Source: Lysobacter antibioticus HS124
Lineage (GTDB): Bacteria; Pseudomonadota; Gammaproteobacteria; Xanthomonadales; Xanthomonadaceae
Reading direction: 5' to 3'
Length of the DNA stretch: 64,000 nucleotides
NCBI RefSeq assembly: GCF_000336385.2
Contig: NZ_HG424620.1
Location: 53,294 to 117,293, forward strand
Within the stretch, counting starts at the first letter, position 1. Each line of letters starts with the position of its first letter. Made by a program: the position numbers and the translations under genes. Shown in pieces: positions 60,001 to 64,000 of this stretch. The notes beneath the pieces were generated by a model, which did no database searches, was not told the DNA's origin, and saw nothing but the letters and a program-made list of their open reading frames with translations.

Positions 60001-60508
60001 CGAACTGGACGATCTTGTAGTCCAGGGTGAAGGCGCCGACGAACACGCCGATGTCGCGGCCGGCCAGTTCGGCCGGCTTCTGGCCGCCGTCTTCCAGGGC
60101 TTCCCAGGCCACTTCCAGCAGCTTGCGTTGCTGCGGGTCCATGTAGTCGGCTTCGCGCGGGCTGATGCCGAAGAACGCCGGATCGAATTCGTCGAAGCCG
60201 TCGATGTAGCCGCCGCGGCCGCCGACCAGGCGGCCGGGCTTGCTCTTGTCGCGGCTGCCCAGGGTAGCCACGTCGTAGCGGTTGAGCGGCGTATCGGTGA
60301 GGCAGTCCTTGCCTTCGATCAGGTTCTGCCAGAAGCCGCGATGGTCGCAGGCGCCGCCGGGCAGGCGGCAGCCGATGCCGACGATGGCGATGCGCTCGAG
60401 CGGCTCGTGGGCGCGGTCGGCGGCCGCTTGCGCGGCGGCTTCGGCGGCTGCGGGCGCGGCGCCGTCGGCGTGGTCGCGGTGGGGGGCGTTCTTGCTGGGG
60501 TCCGTCAT
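51014..60508 (-). CDS. Hybrid iterative PKS-NRPS of PoTeM (HSAF-type) biosynthesis
   Basis: A 3164-residue megasynthase with order KS-AT-DH-KR-ACP-C-A-PCP-TE. KS: DTACSSSL (Cys about 211), VEAHGTSTPVGDP, KTNIGHTEAAAG. AT: GHSTGEVAAF (about 666). DH: YLEDHRIQGNVLFPAAGY (about 965). KR: YLVTGAFGALGRLL (about 1496). ACP: LGLDSL (about 1810). C: HHIISDA (about 2006). A: YTSGSTGKPK (about 2492). PCP: GGSSIKL (about 2886). TE: GYSLGGNLAF (about 3008). My hand alignment to GrsA gives the A-domain code DVGELVSIDK, close to known ornithine codes (DVGEIGSIDK). One module thus makes two polyene chains and joins them to the two amino groups of L-ornithine, and the TE forms the tetramate. There is no ER or MT, as expected for polyenes. 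Confidence 0.96.
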   Translation of the reverse strand: MTDPSKNAPHRDHADGAAPAAAEAAAQAAADRAHEPLERIAIVGIGCRLPGGACDHRGFWQNLIEGKDCLTDTPLNRYDVATLGSRDKSKPGRLVGGRGGYIDGFDEFDPAFFGISPREADYMDPQQRKLLEVAWEALEDGGQKPAELAGRDIGVFVGAFTLDYKIVQFADLSFETLAAHTATGTMMTMASNRISYCFDFRGPSLSIDTACSSSLVAVHLACQSLRRRETSLALAGGTLLHMTPQYTIAETKGGFLSPEGKSRTFDAAANGYVRAEGVGLVALKRLDDAVRDGDPIYAVIVGTGVNQDGHSNGITVPNPDAQVALIERVCREAGIAPGSLQYMEAHGTSTPVGDPIEAKALGRALAVGRKPGDECYVGSVKTNIGHTEAAAGVAGLIKTALALKHKTIPPHINLQTVNPDIDLASMPYKIPTQVTPWPAHEGPARAGVNSFGFGGTNAHVLLEEAPARAPRATTADDSAGRAAGGYNVLPLSARDASVLPALAAGIARELDREGDEAVDLRDLGYTLAHRRQHLESRLSIVYDSRESLRERLAAFAAGEAHPHLVADERRATPPKLAWVFTGMGPQWWAMGRQLFENEPVYREVIERCDRELAKHVDWSLIAEMNAAEADSKMSETWLAQPANFAVQIALAAMWRAKGVRPDAIVGHSTGEVAAFYEAGVYTLEQAVRVVVHRSRLQQKLVDTGTMLAVSLTEAEALRRVRPYGDRVSVAAVNSPTAITLAGDQDALAELAEKLQAEQLFAKFLAVRVPYHSAKMDLIKDELLESLDGLAPHPAQVPLYMTAKPGIAAGHELDAGYWWENVRNSVGFRAAIDQMAHDGYDLFLEIGPHPVLGHSINECFAARGASARSLPSIRRQEDEAARFAASLGGLHNLGAAIDWSALHPQGRPLPLPRYPFKRDRYWVEPRPVEQVRLGQLDHGLLGRRMAVAEPTWEAKLDAERMPYLEDHRIQGNVLFPAAGYIEMATQAVRALTGGHEAAIADIELRKALFLSDAEAATVQLSFASDGATFQVSSLSADGQDRTVHASGSVRASQGRRTGAPLDLRAVRERSPLFLARSACYDALAKMGYHYGPAFQGIEEVWVGRGEALARIVPTERLHGDAAGHHFHPAMLDACFQTLLTPQILQQAEDGPADTGIRLPLSIEEVRTDAIGDRALWVHASVRHDGGDELIGDIAVYDEHGAPLGHVAGFRAANVENASAKVNLATIDNWLAETRWVELPPIAAADETVAAAVDEAAPADESAAAGWLILADAQGVGDELATLAQARGERVHIVRPGKRYKLEKDLRESTVVPGAFKDLQRLFADLAKAGEGAFARVVHLWNLDQPHLEQVDATELKAGNARGAYSLIALSQSLLASQPDARLHVATRAAQAVADRDDVEPLGAPAWGIGRVLWYQELVAQRGKLIDLQAAGEETAEAADAARRSEAQALLAEVLQQDEDEIALRDGKRYTSRLQPAAGLNKPLPLRLRADGAYLVTGAFGALGRLLCRTLVKRGARKLILVGRSKLPPRAQWRDTDPASAIGRNVRFIKQLELLGAEPILAQLDVTDEGALAAWLQDYKQRDLPPIRGAFHLAGQVRDTLLGEMTRDAFDPVYDPKVIGGWLLHRHLIDQPLEHFVLFASIASLVTTAGQTNYAAGNAFLDALAHHRRALGLPALSLDWGPWATGMIEELGLIDHYRNSRGMSSLSPDAGMDVLERVIGQDRAQLLVATVVDWPIFLAWYASPPPLVSELAKHGAGADSGERGSFVETFRAADGDTRRRLLDERFHALIAQVMRIKSEQIDTDASLNALGLDSLLAMELRARIHTELKVALPVVTLLSSSSIGTLGDQLYAGLAELVAGDGEDAGDSGFVAHSDETRYPLTQNQNALWFLKQLNPDGFAYNIGGAVEVRTELEPELMFEAVRRLIARHPSLRANFMLDQGQAVQKISAEGKHDLALFDVQDKPWDEVYQQIIREYRKPYDLEHDPLVRFRLFKRGKDRWVIMKAVHHIISDAISTFTFIEELLEIYEGLRRGEQVELAPVRARYLDFLNWQNRFLATRDAAKMLDYWQDHLPAQVPILNLPTDKPRPIVQTHNGASEFFALDPELSARIHQLARDNGVTVFMVLLSAYYLLLHRYTGQDDVIVGSPVMGRTQEEFAQVYGYFVNPLPLHVNLASQPNIAELLAQVQRIVLNGLDNQEYPFVLLVEKLGLQHDPSRSAVFQAMFILLAHKVATEKYGYRLEYIELPEEEGQFDLTLSAYEDEADQRFHCVFKYNTDLFLPQTMQRLAGHYVNLLEELTRAPATTSIARLRLLGDDERRTVLEQWSGAADTVAADRPAHELIGEIARARPDAIAVSAPSESGAVRQLGYGELERRSNRLARKLRELGVGEGTVVALCLDKSPELIVTLLAVLKAGGAYLPLDPDYPAERLAYMATHAEARFAVVDETRRARLAGWGGEVLTPDDLHLIADADTDASALDLAVPLSATAYVIYTSGSTGKPKAVRVTHANLASAYAGWQREYRLGETQAHLQMASFSFDVFAGDLVRALCSGAKLVLVPRELLFNTERLYRTMLDERVDAAEFVPAVVRSVMDYCEREGKRLDFMRLLAVGSDVWKVEEYRRLRALAGPSSRVVNSYGLSEATIDSTYFEGPTDDLDPSRMVPIGRPFPNSELYILDAHRQPVPAGVPGELWIGGAGVSAGYVGDDAQTAQRFVELELGDGRLRRLYRTGDLARWSASGEVQLIGRVDSQVKVRGHRVEIGEIESQLAAWPAIREAVLTVREDGRGEASLCAYCVPAESGVALNWRALREHLASYLPTFMIPARFVQLDALPLSANGKVDLAALPAPDANAGAAEFEPPTTLFELRMAEHWQRLLGLEQVGLQDDFFEVGGSSIKLIELIYNLQTEFNIAIAVSQLFKVTTLHGMAKTVEAISTGRIAGAQPYLRFNVGHGQTIFCFPPAGGHGLVYRQLAVHLPEYEFVSFNYILGDEKVASYADLIEGIHADGHCTLFGYSLGGNLAFEVAKELERRGREVPNVVIMDSYRIPESFELGNEHFEAFERELSEHLRKHTGSDIVAEETLQQAKDYIRFCSQTPNTGVISAPVSVISDEDKVVFYGNGQRGTWHGSSSTRTEVFKGFGKHADMLDQDYIALNAALARGILVGEVSDAG

Positions 60509-60607
60509 GATCGAGTCCTTAGTTCTTTACGTCTGGCGACGCCGGGGAGGTGAGGGACGGGCGAGGGGAGGCGTGGCGCCGATGCGCGCCATCGGGGAAC
60601 GCTTCGC

Positions 60608-61594
60608 TCAGGACGCGCGCTTCTTGCGCGGCCGCAGCGGATGGATCAGGGTCGAGAACACCGCGCCGGTGCGCGGAAACGAACCGGGATCGAACAGGCC
60701 GATCCCGCGCGGCCGCCGATCCGGCCGCCAGGTGTAGCTGCCGAACAACCGGTCCCAGATCGACAGATCCGAGCCGAAGTGGCCGGCTTCGCTGCGGTCG
60801 CAGCTGTGATGCATGCGATGCAGCTCGGGGCTGGCGAGCACTTGGTTGAGCCAGCCCAGGCGCACGTCGATGTTGGCGTGGACGAAGTAGCCCTGGGCGA
60901 TGACGAAGATGCCGACCGCGAACAGCGAGGGCGCCGAGAAGCCGGCCAAGGCCAGCGGCAACTGCACCGTGAACTGCGACAGCACCACGTCGAACACGTG
61001 ATTGACGCCGTTGTTGGCGACGTTGACCTTGTCCGGCACGTGGTGCACGCCGTGCAGGCGCCACAGCAGCGGAATGTCGTGGCCGGCGCGATGGATCGCG
61101 TAGCTGGCCAGCGAACTCAACAGCAGCGCGAGCGGGATCTCGGCCCACAACGGCAGGGTCGGATGCAGGGGCGACAGCGCCGCCACCGCCGCGGCGACCG
61201 GCAATTGGGCCAGCGCGCCGGCCGCCACGGTGAGCACGAAGTAGACCGCGTACAGGCCCCACTCGCGTCCGCTCGGCTGCCATGCGCGCTCGTACGGAAT
61301 AATAAATTCGAGTATCGCCAGGTAGAAAATGCTGGCGAATACGAAGGCGAAACTGGCCGGACCCGGGTCCCAGTCCAGGATTAATCCGGCGCTCACATAA
61401 ACCGCTACCGCCAGCATCAGCAAAGGATGGGCGATATAACGCAGCCGGTCGCGCCAAGGCTGCGCCGGCGCGACCGCCGTCGTTTTTCCGGACGTGGCGT
61501 GAAAATGCGGTGAAACCGAATCTTCGAGTTTCTGGTCACAATTCTCTAGCGCGACGCCAATCACCATTCGCTCGGAGTCGGGAGGCGCGCTCAT
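60608..61594 (-). CDS. Sterol desaturase/fatty-acid hydroxylase-family di-iron hydroxylase (PoTeM 3-hydroxylase type)
   Basis: The start at 61594 (MSAPPDSERMVIGV) gives 328 residues; a start at 61684 would add 30 unsupported residues across a palindrome. The protein has four membrane segments and the three His clusters of the family: HRAGH, HGVHH (about 190-215) and HRMHHSCDRSEAGH (about 265-280), which bind the di-iron centre. In the L. enzymogenes HSAF pathway the homologue hydroxylates C-3 of the ornithine-derived part. It is 99 bp upstream of the synthase in the same direction and probably starts the operon. Electrons likely come from the reductase encoded divergently. Confidence 0.93.
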   Translation of the reverse strand: MSAPPDSERMVIGVALENCDQKLEDSVSPHFHATSGKTTAVAPAQPWRDRLRYIAHPLLMLAVAVYVSAGLILDWDPGPASFAFVFASIFYLAILEFIIPYERAWQPSGREWGLYAVYFVLTVAAGALAQLPVAAAVAALSPLHPTLPLWAEIPLALLLSSLASYAIHRAGHDIPLLWRLHGVHHVPDKVNVANNGVNHVFDVVLSQFTVQLPLALAGFSAPSLFAVGIFVIAQGYFVHANIDVRLGWLNQVLASPELHRMHHSCDRSEAGHFGSDLSIWDRLFGSYTWRPDRRPRGIGLFDPGSFPRTGAVFSTLIHPLRPRKKRAS

Positions 61595-62098
61595 GAGAAT
61601 ATTTCCGCAATATTCGCGAATATGCGCCGCGAATCCCGCGGCGCGCGGCGCGGGTGCGATGCGTCCGTCGAGCGCACGGCGCAAGTGGCTGATTTTTTTG
61701 CGGCAATGCCTGACTGCTGGACGTCCATGCGAGCCTCAGGGGTGACCAAGAGCGTCAGCTGACGCATGCGGTCAGCGCATGGTCGCTGGTGGGCAGAAGG
61801 GGATTCGAAGCGAACGCCGATTTAATCGGCCGGATTACTCGGGCGGCTAATAATCGACGCAAGCGCGAGTCGCCGTCAAAGGCGCAGTCCCGCTGCGCGA
61901 GTGACGCCGATCATTCTTTGGAACATTGATTCCCAAGTGGGAAATATTATGTGCTGGTATTGGTGGGCCGAATCGCCGCCGGCGACGATGCGAGCCGCGC
62001 GCGCTGGCACCCAATAATGACGCCCGCACGTCAGACGCGTGACGAATATCGTCCCGCGCGGATGCGGCCGGGATTTTCCATAACAAGGAGTCAGGACG
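61595..62098. promoter_or_regulatory. Divergent control region of the PoTeM cluster with three palindromes
   Basis: This 504-bp, AT-enriched interval separates the synthase operon from the reductase-arginase operon. Perfect palindromes are ATATTCGCGAATAT (61610-61623, 16 bp before the hydroxylase start), GCGTCAGCTGACGC (61752-61765) and TTCCCAAGTGGGAA (61930-61943). An AAGGAG ribosome site precedes the reductase. Palindrome 1 is close enough to cover a start-proximal promoter or block translation; which regulators bind is unknown. Confidence 0.6.
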
Positions 62099-62872
62099 AT
62101 GCAGTTGGCGACAGAACGCGTCATCGAGGTCAAGCACTGGAACGACAGCCTTTTCAGCTTCCGCACCACCCGCGACCCCGGCTTCCGCTTCGACAGCGGC
62201 CACTTCGTCATGGTCGGCCTGGAGGTCGAGGGCCGGCCGCTGATGCGCGCTTACTCGATCGCCAGCGCGCACTACGAAGAGCATCTGGAGTTCTTCAGCA
62301 TCAAGGTGCCCGACGGCCCGCTGACCTCGCGCCTGCAGCACATCGCCAACGGCGACTCGATCCTGGTCAGCCGCCGGCCCACCGGTACGCTGGTGCTCAA
62401 CGATCTCAATCCGGGCAAGCGCCTGTACCTGCTCGGCACCGGTACCGGCCTGGCGCCGTTCCTGAGCATCGTCCGCGACCCGGCCACCTACGAGCGCTTC
62501 GAGACCGTGGTCCTGGCGCACGGCGTGCGCCATGTCAGCGATCTGGCTTATGCCGACTTCCTCGAACGCGAGTTGCCCGCGCACGAGTTCCTGGGCGAGG
62601 CCGTGCGCCGCCAGCTCAAGTACTACCCGAGCGTCACCCGCGAGCCGTTCCGCAACCGCGGCCGGATCACCGATGCGATCGCCGACGGCCTGATGGCGCA
62701 GACCCTCGGCCTGCCGCCGCTGAATCCGTTGGAAGACCGGGTGATGCTGTGCGGCAGCCCGCAGATGCTCGAAGACACTTCGACCTTGCTGGAAGGACGC
62801 GGCTTCAAGCCTTCGCCGCGCACCCGCGAGCCGGGCGACTTCGTGATCGAGCGCGCCTTCGTGGAGAAGTGA
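62099..62872 (+). CDS. Ferredoxin/flavodoxin-NADP+ reductase of the PoTeM cluster
   Basis: A 257-residue reductase from ATG 62099. FAD-binding motif RAYSIASAHY (about 51-60) is the conserved RxYS; NADP-binding block is LLGTGTGLAPFLSIVRDP (about 111-128), and VMLCGSPQML with a C-terminal FVIERAFVEK follows the bacterial Fpr type. It oxidises NADPH and reduces a ferredoxin or flavodoxin. In the HSAF cluster this gene accompanies the hydroxylase and very probably powers it. It is divergent from the hydroxylase and 100 bp upstream of the arginase gene. Cluster-specific rather than housekeeping role is inferred from location. Confidence 0.95.
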   Translation: MQLATERVIEVKHWNDSLFSFRTTRDPGFRFDSGHFVMVGLEVEGRPLMRAYSIASAHYEEHLEFFSIKVPDGPLTSRLQHIANGDSILVSRRPTGTLVLNDLNPGKRLYLLGTGTGLAPFLSIVRDPATYERFETVVLAHGVRHVSDLAYADFLERELPAHEFLGEAVRRQLKYYPSVTREPFRNRGRITDAIADGLMAQTLGLPPLNPLEDRVMLCGSPQMLEDTSTLLEGRGFKPSPRTREPGDFVIERAFVEK

Positions 62873-62972
62873 CCCGGCCGCGCGCTCCGCGCCGGCCGTT
62901 TCCATCCCCCGCCATCGCCATCGTTGCCTTGCCGGCGGCGCGGCGTTGCGCCCCTGCCTGAGGATTCGCACC

Positions 62973-63896
62973 ATGACTCGCACTGCCACGCCGGTCAGTC
63001 TGATCGGCGCGCCCACCGACGTCGGCGCCGGCGCGCGCGGCGCCCGCCTGGGGCCGGAAGCCCTGCGCATCGCCGGCCTGACCGAAGCCCTGCGCGGGCT
63101 CGGCCTCGACGTCGCCGACCGCGGCAACCTCGACGGTCCGCCCAACCCCTGGTCGGCGCCGGTCGGCGGCTATCGCCATCTCGACGAAGTGGTGGCCTGG
63201 AACCGCAATGTGATGGACGCGGTCGCCGCGGAACTGCGCGAAGAGCGCATGCCGATCCTGCTCGGCGGCGACCATTGCCTGGGCCTGGGCTCGATCACCG
63301 CGGTCGCGCGCCATTGCCGCGAACGGCGCAAGAAGCTGCGCGTGTTGTGGCTGGACGCGCACGCCGACTTCAACACCCACGAGATCACCCCGACCGGCAA
63401 CCTGCACGGCATGCCGGTGGCCTGCCTGATCGGCATGGGGCCGCCGTGCCTGACCCGGCTCGGCGGCGAAGCGCCGGCGATGCAGGTCGGCGAGATGCGC
63501 CAGATCGGTACGCGCTCGGTCGATCCGGGCGAGAGGCAGCTGATCAAGCAGCTCGGCCTGCCGGTGTACGACATGCGCCGGATCGGCGACATCGGCATCA
63601 AGCGGGTGATGGAGGAAGCGTTGGACGGCGTGGACGCCGACACTCATCTGCACGTCAGCTTCGATGTCGACTTCCTCGACCCCAGCATCGCGCCCGGTGT
63701 CGGCACCGTGGTCGCCGGCGGACCGAACTACCGCGAGGCGCAACTGGCGATGGAGATGATCGCCGAAAGCGGCTGCATGGGCTCGCTGGACATCGTCGAA
63801 CTCAACCCGATCCTGGATCGCGACAATCACACCGCCCTGGTCGCGATCGATCTGGTCGAGAGCCTGTTCGGCAAGTCGACGCTGGTGCGGGCTTGA
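62973..63896 (+). CDS. Arginase of the PoTeM cluster
   Basis: A 307-residue protein from ATG 62973 ([18 protein letters not shown]), behind GAGG. The Mn-binding motifs are all present: [10 protein letters not shown] (about 100-109), [12 protein letters not shown] (about 128-139), GNLHGMP and [10 protein letters not shown] (about 227-236). Arginase converts L-arginine to L-ornithine and urea. Ornithine is the amino acid predicted for the neighbouring NRPS adenylation domain, so the gene supplies precursor. It shares an operon with the reductase (100-bp gap). Confidence 0.95.
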   Translation: MTRTATPVSLIGAPTDVGAGARGARLGPEALRIAGLTEALRGLGLDVADRGNLDGPPNPWSAPVGGYRHLDEVVAWNRNVMDAVAAELREERMPILLGGDHCLGLGSITAVARHCRERRKKLRVLWLDAHADFNTHEITPTGNLHGMPVACLIGMGPPCLTRLGGEAPAMQVGEMRQIGTRSVDPGERQLIKQLGLPVYDMRRIGDIGIKRVMEEALDGVDADTHLHVSFDVDFLDPSIAPGVGTVVAGGPNYREAQLAMEMIAESGCMGSLDIVELNPILDRDNHTALVAIDLVESLFGKSTLVRA

Positions 63897-63899
63897 TGG

Positions 63900-64000
63900 G
63901 CCGGGATTGGAGATTCGGGATTGGAGATTGGAGATTGGGGATTGGAGATTGGGGATTGGGGATTGGGGATTGGGGATTGGGGATTGGGGATTGGGGATTG
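63900..64000. repeat. G-rich heptad tandem repeat (GGGATTG type), running off the window
   Basis: About 100 bp after the arginase gene consist of copies of a seven-base unit, GGGATTG with variants GAGATTG and CGGGATTG, ending in at least eight identical copies. It continues past the window edge. The G4-runs could form a G-quadruplex. Fragments of the same motif occur at 3109-3136 and 44029-44045, so it is a dispersed intergenic repeat of this genome. Confidence 0.9.

Noticed and set aside
50921..60553. 3210-codon open frame on the plus strand opposite the PKS-NRPS
   Set aside because: It has no recognisable domain, is low-complexity (Ala, Gly, Arg, Gln, His) and mirrors the minus-strand synthase, which has complete catalytic motifs. 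It is a by-product of very high GC.
61595..61684. Longer start for the sterol-desaturase-type hydroxylase
   Set aside because: The 30 extra residues lack similarity and would cover a perfect palindrome that looks regulatory. ATG 61594 is preferred, although its ribosome site is weak.

Overview
This looks like chromosomal DNA from a high-GC gammaproteobacterium of the Xanthomonadaceae, most likely a Lysobacter. The ffh and rpsP-rimM-trmD-rplS core genes are xanthomonad-like. The right end carries a polycyclic tetramate macrolactam (PoTeM) cluster of the HSAF/dihydromaltophilin type known from Lysobacter enzymogenes: arginase, ferredoxin reductase, sterol-desaturase-type hydroxylase, a single-module PKS-NRPS, FAD cyclases and an exporter. 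No taxonomic marker beyond gene content could be checked.

Layout. 1-2.0 kb: a NodT-type efflux lipoprotein (cut by the window edge) behind a MarR regulator with a perfect inverted-repeat operator. 2.3-9.8 kb: a CcsA/YpjD-type membrane protein, ffh, two paralogous secreted proteins built from an internally duplicated Cys-pair domain, then rpsP-rimM-trmD-rplS. 10-22.8 kb: a small unknown protein, a MATE transporter, hslR, a DUF937 protein, katG, a tiny Cys-rich secreted protein, a membrane-anchored double-AAA+ ATPase and mutS. 22.8-38.5 kb: a visibly lower-GC island with a two-partner secretion pair, TpsB (565 aa) and TpsA (4164 aa). 38.5-46 kb: GDSL hydrolase, a small membrane protein, an enlarged apolipoprotein N-acyltransferase, a GxxH-family secreted protein, a lipoprotein and an M15 peptidase. 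46-64 kb: the PoTeM cluster, with its divergent control region at about 61.6-62.1 kb.

The two observations I find most unusual come from reading the proteins. (1) The C-terminal third of TpsA does not look like a CdiA toxin tip. It looks like a MARTX effector array: two C80-type (InsP6-activated) cysteine protease domains enclose an unknown effector module, followed by an R-S-ExE ADP-ribosyltransferase and a CyaA/EF/ExoY-type nucleotidyl cyclase. No immunity gene follows, so a eukaryotic target is likely. (2) The AAA+ ATPase at 16.7-20.1 kb ends in about 270 residues that read as a peptide-chain release factor 2 lacking its GGQ domain and SPF stop-codon motif. This suggests a ribosome-directed AAA+ machine.

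How the genes work together. In the PoTeM cluster, arginase supplies L-ornithine, the PKS-NRPS makes and joins two polyene chains to ornithine and releases a tetramate, two FAD enzymes close carbocycles, the di-iron hydroxylase (fed by the ferredoxin reductase) hydroxylates the ornithine part, and the DHA2 transporter exports the product. No separate alcohol dehydrogenase (OX4/IkaC type) is present, so the ring system may be bicyclic rather than 5-5-6. All domain calls are by eye; no search was run.
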